Shown here: piece after piece, positions 1 to 8,112 of the stretch
How positions within the stretch are numbered: position 1 is the stretch's first letter
Layout of the letters: the number at the start of each line of letters is the position of its first letter
NCBI RefSeq assembly: GCF_018835585.1
Contig: NZ_JAHGVE010000031.1
Span: forward strand, 1-42,912
Origin: Pelorhabdus rhamnosifermentans
Lineage (GTDB): Bacteria; Bacillota; Negativicutes; UMGS1260
Direction of reading: 5' to 3'
Length of the DNA: 42,912 bases
Translations under genes and position numbers: made by a program
Notes under the pieces: generated by a model
What the model saw: the letters and a program-made list of their open reading frames with translations, nothing else
What the model was told of the DNA's origin: nothing
Database searches by the model: none

Positions 1-982
1 AACACTTTTGCCCCTGGTATTCGAATGCACCCAAAACGATGGCACAGGTAAGGGCTTCAATATCGGCTGATTCGTGAACAAAAATAAAGTCTTTACCACC
101 CGTCTCACCCACAAGGCGAGGATAAGTAACATACTTGTCAATGTTGGCACCGACTTGATTCCAAATCCCGTTGAATACAGCAGTAGAACCTGTAAAGTGG
201 AAGCCTGCCATCTTGGGATGACTGACGACAACTTTACCGAAGTCAACACCTTTACAAGGTACAAAGTTGATAACTCCTGCAGGCAAACCCGCTTCGATAA
301 GGATTTGCATGAAATAGTAGTTGGATAGTACAGCTGTTGATGATGGTTTCCACAAAACAGTATTGCCAACCATCGCGGGAGCTGTAGGCAGGTTACCACC
401 AATGGACGTAAAGTTGAACGGCGTAATCGCAGCCACAAAACCATCAAGGGCCCGATATTCAACACGATTCCAAACACCCGCACTGTTGTTGGGCTGCTGC
501 TTGTAAATTTCTTGTACATAGTAAGGATTAAAGCGCAGGAAATCAGCCAATTCACAGATAACATCGATTTCTGCTTGGTAAGGATTTTTGCTTTGTCCAA
601 GCATACAAGCCGCAGCTAATTTGGCGCGGTATTTTCCTGTTAATAAATCGGCTGCTTTTAAGAAAATAGTAGCTCGATGCTCCCAAGACATGTTTTCCCA
701 TTCTGCTTTTGCTGCTTCAGCTGCTTCGATTGCCCTAAGAAGCTCTGCTTCACCAGCTATATAATATTCACCAAGTACTTTTTGATGATCATGGGGACAA
801 ATCATCTTTGCTTTATTCCCTGAACGAATTTCTTTGCCACCAATAATCATCGGTACTTCAATTGGGTTAGCTAATTGTCTGTCAAGTTCAGCCTTTAAAG
901 CAGCTCTTTCGGGTGATCCTGGCAGGTAACCTTTTACAGGCTCATTTTCTGGAAGTGTAATTTGAAAATATCCATTGCTCAT
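1..982 (-). CDS. pruA: L-glutamate gamma-semialdehyde (P5C) dehydrogenase, partial (3' end beyond window)
   Basis: NAD-dependent oxidation of glutamate semialdehyde/P5C to glutamate, the second step of proline breakdown. Reading the minus strand from ATG at 982 gives 327 residues before the left edge. The N-terminus (SPERAALKAEL, then IPMIIGGKEI-like spacing, PHDHQKVLGEY) matches the single-domain ALDH4 type. Downstream are TPFNFTSIGGNLPTAP, FTGSTAVF, the general-base motif GETGGKD, and GAFEYQGQKC, whose catalytic Cys327 is the last complete codon in the window. A GAGGAGG ribosome site lies about 7 bases before the start. It lies 126 bases downstream of proC on the same strand, so the pair probably shares the proC promoter. 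About 200 residues are missing. Confidence 0.93.
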   Translation of the reverse strand, partial: MSNGYFQITLPENEPVKGYLPGSPERAALKAELDRQLANPIEVPMIIGGKEIRSGNKAKMICPHDHQKVLGEYYIAGEAELLRAIEAAEAAKAEWENMSWEHRATIFLKAADLLTGKYRAKLAAACMLGQSKNPYQAEIDVICELADFLRFNPYYVQEIYKQQPNNSAGVWNRVEYRALDGFVAAITPFNFTSIGGNLPTAPAMVGNTVLWKPSSTAVLSNYYFMQILIEAGLPAGVINFVPCKGVDFGKVVVSHPKMAGFHFTGSTAVFNGIWNQVGANIDKYVTYPRLVGETGGKDFIFVHESADIEALTCAIVLGAFEYQGQKC

Positions 983-1108
983 TTCTAAAATTCCTCCTCG
1001 TTTGTTTTAATCAACTTGTTTTTAATCAGCCATAAAACTATCTAAAACTTCCACTTTCCTGCTTCGGTTTGGTTTGGAATTAGCTGACCAGCAAACAATA
1101 ATTTCATG

Positions 1109-1918
1109 TTATTTACTACTTAGTAATTTTGATTTATCCGTGCAAACCTTGACTGCTTTAATCACGGCAGACCTAAAACCATCATTTTCAAGTGACGCTA
1201 CTGATTCAATAGTTGTACCGCCTGGTGAACAAACCATATCTTTAAGCGCTCCTGGATGGAGACCTGTTTCAAGCACCATTTTAGCAGACCCCAAAACAGC
1301 TTGTGCCGCAAATTTATAAGCAGTATTCCTTGACATTCCGCCTCTCACTCCGCCATCAGCTAAAGCTTCAATAAACATAAAAACATAAGCAGGAGAGGAG
1401 CTTCCAATGCCGACGACAGTATCAATCAAGGCTTCAGAAATGATTTCGGCTTGACCAAAACTTTCGAAAATCACCTTGATTTCCTGCAACTCAGCAGCAG
1501 AAACGTTTGCATTGCAGCATAATCCTGTCATTCCTTCATTAACTAAAGCTGGAGTATTTGGCATTGCTCTCACAATTTTGGTATCTGCCCCAATAATTGA
1601 TTCTACATCTGCCATACTTTTACCAGCAGCAATGGTCACAATAATTTGGTGCTTATTAATGAGATCCTTAATCGAATGTAACACGACATCATATATGCCA
1701 GGCTTAATTGCCAAAATAATAACATCCGCCTCTGCCGCTAATACTCTTGAATCATCCGTCGTTTTGATCCCATAAGTATTGTGTACAAATTCTAATTTTT
1801 GCTGGTCGACATCTGATACAATAATTTGACTATTATCTAACAGTTTGGCTTTTAAGACTCCACCTAACATGGCTTGTCCTATATTCCCTGAGCCAATAAA
1901 TCCGAGTATATGATTCAT
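1109..1918 (-). CDS. proC: Pyrroline-5-carboxylate reductase ProC
   Basis: Interconverts P5C and proline with NAD(P)H. The 269-residue product has the N-terminal Rossmann motif GFIGSGNIGQAMLGG, AIKPG, RAMPNTPALVNEGM, and the C-terminal ProC signature SPGGTTIESV in the dimerisation domain. ATG at 1918 is chosen over an upstream in-frame ATG at 1981 because GGAGG sits 7 bases before it and the family begins with this motif. The upstream start would also overlap the promoter. It is the first gene after the pepQ terminator and has its own promoter block, shared in sequence with that of the porin operon. With a P5C dehydrogenase next to it, it may serve proline/P5C balance during peptide use rather than only biosynthesis (inference). 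Confidence 0.95.
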   Translation of the reverse strand: MNHILGFIGSGNIGQAMLGGVLKAKLLDNSQIIVSDVDQQKLEFVHNTYGIKTTDDSRVLAAEADVIILAIKPGIYDVVLHSIKDLINKHQIIVTIAAGKSMADVESIIGADTKIVRAMPNTPALVNEGMTGLCCNANVSAAELQEIKVIFESFGQAEIISEALIDTVVGIGSSSPAYVFMFIEALADGGVRGGMSRNTAYKFAAQAVLGSAKMVLETGLHPGALKDMVCSPGGTTIESVASLENDGFRSAVIKAVKVCTDKSKLLSSK

Positions 1919-1965
1919 AATCAATTCCTCCAATCCTATTTGTATGACCGCCACCGTTACTTCGA

Positions 1966-2027
1966 ATAATATCATACACACCCATAAAGTGGAACTTTGA
2001 CTATTTGATACTATACTTTAGCTTTAT
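1966..2027 (-). promoter_or_regulatory. Promoter block A upstream of proC, duplicated at 7712-7773
   Basis: Minus strand: extended -10 TGATATTAT (hexamer 1966-1971), a 17-base spacer, and a poor -35 TTCCAC (1989-1994). Upstream is an AT-rich block 1995-2027 containing AGTATCAAATAGT. The same order, spacing and most bases recur at 7712-7773. A weak -35 with a conserved upstream block suggests dependence on an activator. The predicted transcript starts about 40 bases before the proC ATG. Confidence 0.6.
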
Positions 2028-2040
2028 TGATACCTAGGAC

Positions 2041-2090
2041 ATAAAAAAAGTACAACATCCCACTCGACTATAACCAAAGTGGAATGTTGT
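2041..2090 (-). terminator. Rho-independent terminator after the Xaa-Pro peptidase gene
   Basis: Arms 2052-2064 and 2078-2090 pair over 13 positions (one G-T) around a 13-base loop. On the minus strand the hairpin is followed by CTTTTTTTAT. It lies 24 bases after the peptidase stop and separates that operon from proC. Confidence 0.8.
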
Positions 2091-2113
2091 AAAAACAAGG
2101 AATTCTTTCGTAA

Positions 2114-3178
2114 CTACAGTTCGATCAAATCATGCGTAGTACTAATCAGATTCTCATAGCCATCGTCTGTTATAAGAATCTGATCCTCGATCCGGATGCC
2201 GCCCCAATTTGGAATATAAATACCCGGCTCAATGGTGCGAACATTGCCAGCTTCCAAAACCTGGTCGCTGTTCGGACCCATAAATGGAATTTCATGTACA
2301 AAAAGACCAATTCCATGCCCGATTCCAGAGTAATGGTAGTCGAAATAAGCAGTACCTTCAATTGCCTTGATTGATTCTTTATACACGTCGCTAAGCGGTA
2401 CACCCGCTTTCATTGCAGCCAGTGAATCTTCTACCATTCGTTTTTCCAGGTCGTATATTTCCCGCTGTTTGGCGCTCGCCTTGCCGACAACCACGGTTCT
2501 GGTCATATCAGACATATAACTGTTATACTGACAGCCGAAATCCATAAGCACCAAATCACCGTACTCCACCGCTTTACTGGACGGAATGCCATGCAAGAGG
2601 GAAGTCCTGGCTCCCGAAATCAGGATATTGCCATAAGGCTGCGTATCAGCACCTTCCATAACCATATAGAAAGACAACTTAGCAGCAAGTTCTTTTTCGG
2701 TAACACCCACGCGAATATCCTTGATAATTCTAGCAAAAGCCCGGCAGGCGATTTCACAAGCCGCCCGCTGATATTCGATTTCCTGGGGAGTTTTTATTGA
2801 GCGCATCTTTTCAATCACATCGGTAGTTGAGACAAGTTCAGCCTGAATGACCTTGCTGAAATCATTGTACTGGGTATAACTCATTGCACCGCCCTCAAAT
2901 CCGATATGTTTAAGATTATGCCTTTCTGCCAAGCAGCCGACGGCATCGCCCACGGTCTTACCCGCGCCACGCCAGACATAAAGTTCATAAGCCGGACACT
3001 CCATGCCAGCCTGTTCGGTATAGCGGGGATCAGTAATAAAATAATATTTTTCCCTCGTAATCAGAAGATAAGAATCAGCTCCTGTAAACCCGCTGATATA
3101 GCGCACATTTGCCTTCGTTGCGATGAAAAATCCATCCAGTCCCTCTTTCTCCATATATGCAAGCAACTCTTTTTCCAT
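2114..3178 (-). CDS. M24-family Xaa-Pro peptidase (aminopeptidase P/prolidase type)
   Basis: Cytosolic dinuclear-metal peptidase that cleaves Xaa-Pro bonds. The 354-residue protein has the N-terminal creatinase-like domain (about 1-125) and the pita-bread catalytic domain. All five metal ligands are visible: D213 (MDFG), D224 (SDMTRT), H288 (GIGHGIG), E317 (TIEPGIY) and E331 (RIEDQ). ATG at 3178 has GGAGGG 7 bases upstream. It begins 23 bases after the upstream amidohydrolase gene with no terminator between them, so the two are cotranscribed. The length fits the short PepQ/YqhT-like forms. Whether it prefers dipeptides or longer peptides cannot be read from sequence. Confidence 0.92.
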   Translation of the reverse strand: MEKELLAYMEKEGLDGFFIATKANVRYISGFTGADSYLLITREKYYFITDPRYTEQAGMECPAYELYVWRGAGKTVGDAVGCLAERHNLKHIGFEGGAMSYTQYNDFSKVIQAELVSTTDVIEKMRSIKTPQEIEYQRAACEIACRAFARIIKDIRVGVTEKELAAKLSFYMVMEGADTQPYGNILISGARTSLLHGIPSSKAVEYGDLVLMDFGCQYNSYMSDMTRTVVVGKASAKQREIYDLEKRMVEDSLAAMKAGVPLSDVYKESIKAIEGTAYFDYHYSGIGHGIGLFVHEIPFMGPNSDQVLEAGNVRTIEPGIYIPNWGGIRIEDQILITDDGYENLISTTHDLIEL

Positions 3179-3201
3179 AGTACTCCCTCCAAATTTCTCT
3201 A

Positions 3202-4401
3202 TTAGTGCCCCCCATAAACCTCTTTGCCGCCAAGATAAACGGATTTGACATCTTTGAGCGCAGTAATATCCTTAGCAACATCGCCCTCGACAACCAGAAT
3301 ATCGGCTTCCAAGCCTTCGGCCAACTGTCCAGTAACATCTTCCAAACCAAGCACTCTGGCGGGATTCACAGTTGCCGTACGAATTGCCTCCAGCGGCGTG
3401 ATACCGTACGCTACCATATAGCCCAATTCCTGGTTAATTGGCAGCGGCGGCGCACCATAAAGGACCATATCGCTGCCAGCAAGCACGGTGACGCCAGTAG
3501 CACACAGTTTTTTAAAATTATCCCGATAGGCCCAGGCGGCCGGCTGAAAATAGGCACAATCTTTGGCAGCAGTGGCGGCTACCGGATTGGAAAGATCGCC
3601 ACCTTCTGCTTCGATCTTTCGGCAGTATTCGTACAGATATGTATAAGCGGTAATCGTCGGCGTCCAAGCTTGACCATTTTTCACCATTTTTTCAGCCTGC
3701 TCTACCGTCATAAACGTACCATGCTCAATTGTGTCAAAACCAGCATCGATGCACATCTCAATAGACGGCTGGGTGCCAGCATGAACAGCGGTCTTAATGT
3801 TGCGACGATGACATTCATCTACCGCTGCATTCAATTCTTCCTGTGTAAATTCTGGGATATTAGAACGGTGACTCGTCAGCAGCTTAATCCAGTCAGCCCC
3901 GTCCCGATGCTGGCGGCGAATAGCTGAACGGATATTATCGGCTCCGTCAACCTCTTCAATCCCATCAGTATGACCATGACCACCCGTCATACAAATGCCG
4001 GCGTCAGTATGAATAATCCGCGGAACCGTAGTATAGTCCTTTTCTCCCGCCAAACGCAACTGCTTGCACAAATTGTGGGGCGAGCTAAGATCCCGAACGG
4101 TAGTGATTCCTAAGTTAAGAGCAATTCTAGCCTGCTTAGCAGCGTAATAAGCAATCATAAAATCATCGTAGTTATCAAGATCAGGTTGACTGTAATAATA
4201 ACCCAAATGCACATGCATATCAAACAAGCCCGGAAGAATGGTGGCCTCCCCGTAATCTACCATACTTTCGCCGGGATGGCGGGCCGTTACCTCTCGGGCC
4301 GACCCCACGTCCCGGATTTTCCCCTTGGATATGGCAACTGCGCCATCTTTCAACAAGGTCACACCATCGCCAGTAATCAAATTTCGCGCTAAAATAATCA
4401 T
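3202..4401 (-). CDS. Metal-dependent amidohydrolase, Xaa-Pro dipeptidase/imidazolonepropionase-like
   Basis: TIM-barrel amidohydrolase of 399 residues. Visible metal-site residues: H63 and H65 (DMHVHLG), K173 (WIKLLTS, probable carboxylated lysine), H207 (VHAGT), H227 (IEHGTF) and D311 (AGSDM). The family includes carboxypeptidase-like enzymes acting on N-acylated or Xaa-Pro dipeptides, with structures such as Sgx9260. ATG at 4401 has AAAGGAG upstream. It lies between a peptide-type transporter and an M24 Xaa-Pro peptidase, so dipeptide hydrolysis, perhaps of different Xaa-Pro substrates, is the likely role. The specific reaction is inferred from context, and another amide substrate is possible. 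Confidence 0.85.
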   Translation of the reverse strand: MIILARNLITGDGVTLLKDGAVAISKGKIRDVGSAREVTARHPGESMVDYGEATILPGLFDMHVHLGYYYSQPDLDNYDDFMIAYYAAKQARIALNLGITTVRDLSSPHNLCKQLRLAGEKDYTTVPRIIHTDAGICMTGGHGHTDGIEEVDGADNIRSAIRRQHRDGADWIKLLTSHRSNIPEFTQEELNAAVDECHRRNIKTAVHAGTQPSIEMCIDAGFDTIEHGTFMTVEQAEKMVKNGQAWTPTITAYTYLYEYCRKIEAEGGDLSNPVAATAAKDCAYFQPAAWAYRDNFKKLCATGVTVLAGSDMVLYGAPPLPINQELGYMVAYGITPLEAIRTATVNPARVLGLEDVTGQLAEGLEADILVVEGDVAKDITALKDVKSVYLGGKEVYGGH

Positions 4402-4486
4402 ATTACTACTCCTTTCGTAATGAAGAGCTAATAAAAACGCGCCCGGGCCGCTAAACTGGAACTGCCAGCCTGAGCAACGCTACTTA

Positions 4487-5983
4487 CTAAGCATTCACGT
4501 TTGTACCCAAAAGCCGCGCCGCTGCCTTTTTGTGAAAAATCCAGAGTGAAAGTCCGACAAGACAGGTTACCAATCCGATGCCCGTAAAATACTCAGCTTC
4601 GTGGCCGACTTGATAAAAATTGACAGCCAACGAGCTTAAGCCGGCACCAGTGGCCTGACTCAACTGCCATACGGTCATCATTTGCGCAGTAAATGCTTTG
4701 GGAGCTACTGCACTGGCAGCAGCCATACCAACTGGTGAGGTCATCGCTTCGCCCCAAATAATCAAACAATAGAATACAATCAGCCACATTGGACTTACTT
4801 TGACATCCGCCGGATAGAGAAGAAATGGAATAACCATAAACAGTGGACCGAGTCCCCAGAAAATTGTGCCAATACCAAATTTTAATGGAGTTGAAGGCTG
4901 CTTGTTGCCCAGTTTAATCCAAAGCCAGCTACACACACTGCCAAAGATGACCGCCTGAATTGCGGGAACCGTTTGGAAAGAAGCTGGCGTCATCGTAAAA
5001 CCCAAGAAATTGAGGTTCACGCGCTCAGCAGCATAAATGGCTAAAATGGAAGTAGACTGCCACCAGATCATCTGAGCAAAACAGTTGCAAACGAATATCC
5101 AAATAAACGGTCCAATCCGTCTTGCTTCTTCCCGGGAAGTTTTTTTACTGGTAATAATGATGAAGAGATAGCAAGCAGGAATAAAAATGCTAATCGCACT
5201 GATGCTGTTGCAAAATGAGGTTGGAGTAAGAGTACCCGTCTTAAACAGACCGCCAATAATCACGATCAAGGCCACCAAAAATGCCACTATTTTTAAAATA
5301 AGCCCTTTTTTCTCGCTGGCTGGAGCGGCGTCATCCGGTTCCATACCGGCAGTACCAAATACTTTGTTGGCAGTCACCGCATAGACGGCAAGACCAAGCC
5401 CCTGAATAGCCGCTGCGAATAAAAACCCGGCATGATAATTCAGCATAAGCGCGATGGTACCTGTAATCACTGGAGCGACAGCACCAACATTGTTCATGAT
5501 GTACATAATGCTGAAACCGCTGTCCCGACGGCCGTCAGTCTTGTTGTAAAGCTTACCGGCCAAAGCATAAAGGCTAGTGCCTGCACACATGGATGCCACC
5601 AATAGGCAGCATTGGCTGGCAAAATATAGCGCCGGACCACCTGGAAAAGCCAACATAAGGTAACCGATTGTCTTCACTCCATAATTAATGTATAAAGCCT
5701 TGCGTATACCAATAAGGCGATCGGCCACATATCCTCCGACAATGCCTGCCATAAATGACAATGAGCCGTATACACTAACAAATTGTGCGGCATTAGCCTG
5801 GCTAAATCCAAGCCCCCCTTTTGACGCTGATTCATAGAGATAGTAGATCAGAATGGCACTCATGCCATAGTTGCCAAATGCCTGTGCCAGCGCCATGAAA
5901 GACGTTGTTGCCATCCCTTTGGGATGCCCTATAAAACTTTTATCCTGGGAAAAGTCAATTGCTTCAACTTCTCTGTTGCTCAT
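4487..5983 (-). CDS. POT/PTR2-type peptide MFS transporter, divergent
   Basis: Inner-membrane MFS protein of 498 residues with about 12-14 hydrophobic helices. The N-terminal HPKGM, the NYGMSAILIYYL helix and GGYVADRLIGIRKAL match the start of proton-coupled oligopeptide transporters. The POT proton motif ExxER just before the YG pair is lost: the equivalent positions are A31, Q34 and A35. ATG at 5983 has GGGAG 8 bases upstream. It lies between the porin and two Xaa-Pro peptidase genes, so import of proline-containing di/tripeptides is the best guess. Because the motif is lost, coupling or substrate may differ from classical DtpT. Confidence 0.85.
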   Translation of the reverse strand: MSNREVEAIDFSQDKSFIGHPKGMATTSFMALAQAFGNYGMSAILIYYLYESASKGGLGFSQANAAQFVSVYGSLSFMAGIVGGYVADRLIGIRKALYINYGVKTIGYLMLAFPGGPALYFASQCCLLVASMCAGTSLYALAGKLYNKTDGRRDSGFSIMYIMNNVGAVAPVITGTIALMLNYHAGFLFAAAIQGLGLAVYAVTANKVFGTAGMEPDDAAPASEKKGLILKIVAFLVALIVIIGGLFKTGTLTPTSFCNSISAISIFIPACYLFIIITSKKTSREEARRIGPFIWIFVCNCFAQMIWWQSTSILAIYAAERVNLNFLGFTMTPASFQTVPAIQAVIFGSVCSWLWIKLGNKQPSTPLKFGIGTIFWGLGPLFMVIPFLLYPADVKVSPMWLIVFYCLIIWGEAMTSPVGMAAASAVAPKAFTAQMMTVWQLSQATGAGLSSLAVNFYQVGHEAEYFTGIGLVTCLVGLSLWIFHKKAAARLLGTNVNA

Positions 5984-6056
5984 AATATCATTTCTCCCTT
6001 CTGTAATTATTTAAACGTGTCAAAATAATAATGATTTCGTATTAAATCCTATTCTC

Positions 6057-7397
6057 TTAAAAATAATAATCGAGCTCACAACGGAGCCAGCGTGAACGGC
6101 TGCCTGCAGGTGCAGCGGTCTTATAATCGATTCCATCATTATCAGCAAAATATTTGGTATCGTAATAGCGCAAGGACCATAACATATTCTTAGCAAGAAC
6201 ATAGGTGAAACGGTAAACCAGCCCCTTAGTACCCGCATTAACCCAATAAGTAGTATAAATGACGGAATTTTTCTGAAAAGCTTCCCAGTCAATAATTGCA
6301 GTATATGTTCCCGGTATTTTTTTATCATACTTCTTGTAGGACAGGCCAACAACATAGGCCTTATTTGCTGTAGGAGCACTGGTCTCGCCATAAGTACCAA
6401 ATAATGTGAAATCTTTATTCAACGCCGTCGTTATATTGGCGTCATAAACCCTCATCGTATGGGCGTTATAAACCCTTAGTGGATCAGCCTCATTCTTGGA
6501 ATACCATCTTTGATAGGAAGCTTCCATAGTGGTAGTCTTGCTCAAATCATAATTGAATTCAGCGGAAACAGCTTTGCGAAACTGCGAAAGATAACTGTGT
6601 TGAGTAGTACAACCAATAACGTTCTCATCCGCTTCAGCATAAACTAATTTAGTCTTTAGTACTTTACCGAATTCAAACTTCACGCCACTTACAACATCAT
6701 CAAAAAGTATACCGGAACCAAAGACTTGATCAAATTTACCGGCCGTCATCGTCGTACCGGCAACAGGACCCGTAACATAGACACGTGTCACATCAAAAGC
6801 ACCTTGATATCCCTTTGTGAACCCCCAACTACTATCATTAGTGCCCCCGGCACCTCTATCATTATAGAAATTTTTGAAGCTTTCCCAACTTACACCGACA
6901 TTCCAGTCATCGTTGATTTTAGTATTAGCATTTAATCTCAGTGAATTTTTCAAGGCATGATAATTAGCGGCGGGAGCCCCCTCATTTTTACCCCATTCAT
7001 AGCGGTTATAGTAATACCCTGAAATTTTTACCCCATTATCCTGGGCTTTCGCTTTATTTTCCGCAATAGACTCACTTGCTTTAAGATTGTCCAGTTCGTT
7101 TTTGAATTCTGTCGCTAATTTATCAATTTGCGCTTTTTGCTCCGCCGTGGCATTGTCTTCATTAGCCATAGCCTCTGCTACAATCATAGCCATTGCATAG
7201 CGAGTTAAAGTTTTTTTACCGTGTGAAGTGGTGTTTTCATCATAGCTATCAACAATACCCGCTTGAGCCAATTTTGCTATGGAATCATAAGTCCAATGGT
7301 TAGCTGGAACCTTTACAAAAGGACTCGCGGCAAACGTAGTACTAGCAAAACCCATTAAGAAAAAAACCACAAGTGGGGTTAAACATTTTTTCTTCAT
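6057..7397 (-). CDS. SLH-domain outer-membrane porin-like protein (OmpM type)
   Basis: 446 residues. A signal peptide ends near FASTTFA (about residue 23). One SLH domain covers about 26-80 (VPANHWTYDSIAKLAQAGIV and LTRYAMAMIVAEAM). A coiled-coil stretch follows (about 85-120, AEQKAQIDKLATEFKNEL), then a beta-rich barrel ending in LDYYF with a terminal aromatic. In Negativicutes such proteins tie the outer membrane to the wall and form pores. It is the first large gene of the proline-peptide operon and could admit peptides through the outer membrane (inference). Its own ribosome site (GGGG) is weak, and its ATG overlaps the stop of a 30-codon upstream ORF in ATGA, so coupled translation is likely. 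Confidence 0.9.
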   Translation of the reverse strand: MKKKCLTPLVVFFLMGFASTTFAASPFVKVPANHWTYDSIAKLAQAGIVDSYDENTTSHGKKTLTRYAMAMIVAEAMANEDNATAEQKAQIDKLATEFKNELDNLKASESIAENKAKAQDNGVKISGYYYNRYEWGKNEGAPAANYHALKNSLRLNANTKINDDWNVGVSWESFKNFYNDRGAGGTNDSSWGFTKGYQGAFDVTRVYVTGPVAGTTMTAGKFDQVFGSGILFDDVVSGVKFEFGKVLKTKLVYAEADENVIGCTTQHSYLSQFRKAVSAEFNYDLSKTTTMEASYQRWYSKNEADPLRVYNAHTMRVYDANITTALNKDFTLFGTYGETSAPTANKAYVVGLSYKKYDKKIPGTYTAIIDWEAFQKNSVIYTTYWVNAGTKGLVYRFTYVLAKNMLWSLRYYDTKYFADNDGIDYKTAAPAGSRSRWLRCELDYYF

Positions 7398-7486
7398 ATA
7401 TAACCCCGGCCTTCACTTATTTCCAGGAAAAAATAATAAAACGAATGCGGTTGACTAAAAATACTTGGACTGTTTCTAGTCATCAT
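7394..7486 (-). CDS. 30-residue leader ORF coupled to the SLH porin
   Basis: Minus-strand ORF starting ATGATG at 7486, with a strong GGGAGG ribosome site 6 bases upstream. It encodes 30 residues, beginning MMTRNSPSIF and containing the aromatic run FYYFFL, and stops at TGA 7396-7394. The stop overlaps the porin start in the four bases ATGA. No membrane protein or attenuator family is recognised, and there is no run of one codon. The strong ribosome site in front of this ORF and the weak one before the porin suggest that ribosomes loaded here re-initiate on the porin. It may be a coupling leader rather than a functional peptide. Confidence 0.6.
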   Translation of the reverse strand: MMTRNSPSIFSQPHSFYYFFLEISEGRGYI

Positions 7487-7599
7487 CTGTTTCCTCCCTT
7501 TTATAATAAATATACTTATAAATTCAAAGCTCCTCTAAGACATCGTTTTTTATTTTCCCCCTCTCTTGAAGAAGCTAAAATTAACAGAAACTTATCACC

Positions 7600-7634
7600 T
7601 CAAATATAATTATTAAAAAAACAATTATATTTGA
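7600..7634. repeat. Perfect 12-bp inverted repeat in the porin 5' UTR
   Basis: Arms 7600-7611 and 7623-7634 are perfectly complementary and all A/T except the outer C-G pair, with an 11-base loop. It lies between predicted promoter B and the leader ORF, so it would form a hairpin in the long porin leader RNA. On the minus strand the T-run is in the loop, not after the stem, so a terminator is unlikely. Confidence 0.5.
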
Positions 7635-7711
7635 AATATTCTTTATATTTAGAGTAAATTTTTTTCTTCAGAATTATTTTCCAACCATACTTTATCGAAT
7701 CTCTCAAAAAA

Positions 7712-7773
7712 ATACTATCACACATGTTCATAAAGTGGAATGTTGAATATTTGATATTATACTTCATCTTTTT
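7712..7773 (-). promoter_or_regulatory. Promoter block B for the porin/peptide operon, copy of block A
   Basis: Minus strand: extended -10 TGATAGTAT (hexamer 7712-7717), a 17-base spacer, -35 TTCCAC (7735-7740). Upstream is a conserved block holding the palindrome AATATCAAATATT (7746-7758). It aligns with 1966-2027 almost base for base. The predicted 5' UTR to the leader ORF is about 220 bases. The palindrome just above a poor -35 is a plausible activator site, perhaps for the neighbouring LysR protein. Confidence 0.6.
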
Positions 7774-7930
7774 TGATTGAAGGACCACAGATACATCAAC
7801 GAACTATATTACAAAAAAATTAATATTTAAAAAAAAATAATATATCATGAAAAACTACTTTCATTTCACAAAAATTTGTTATACTATAAGTATAGATAAA
7901 TGAATTTTCCAATATATTTTACATTAAACC

Positions 7931-7951
7931 ACTTTACACCGTATGTAAAGT
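7931..7951. promoter_or_regulatory. Palindromic operator candidate upstream of lysR
   Basis: ACTTTAC-7 bases-GTAAAGT forms a 21-base inverted repeat with perfect 7-base arms, about 160 bases before the LysR start. LysR proteins often bind such sites near their own gene. No binding evidence exists. Confidence 0.4.
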
Positions 7952-8112
7952 ACAAAAAGATAAATAGCGGGAGTATCATAGGTGAATAGATAACAACAGA
8001 TCGTATTTTATCGCCATAAATTTATTTTAAAAAATGAATGTATATTCATATCGGTGAAAAAGGTAAAACAGCACATAAAAATCATTGAAAATTTCATATG
8101 GAGTTGATCACA

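Noticed and set aside
1045-1060. TTCCACTTT on the plus strand before the P5C dehydrogenase gene, like the -35 region of the duplicated promoters.
   Set aside because: It lies on the wrong strand for the gene and lacks the -10 and upstream block.
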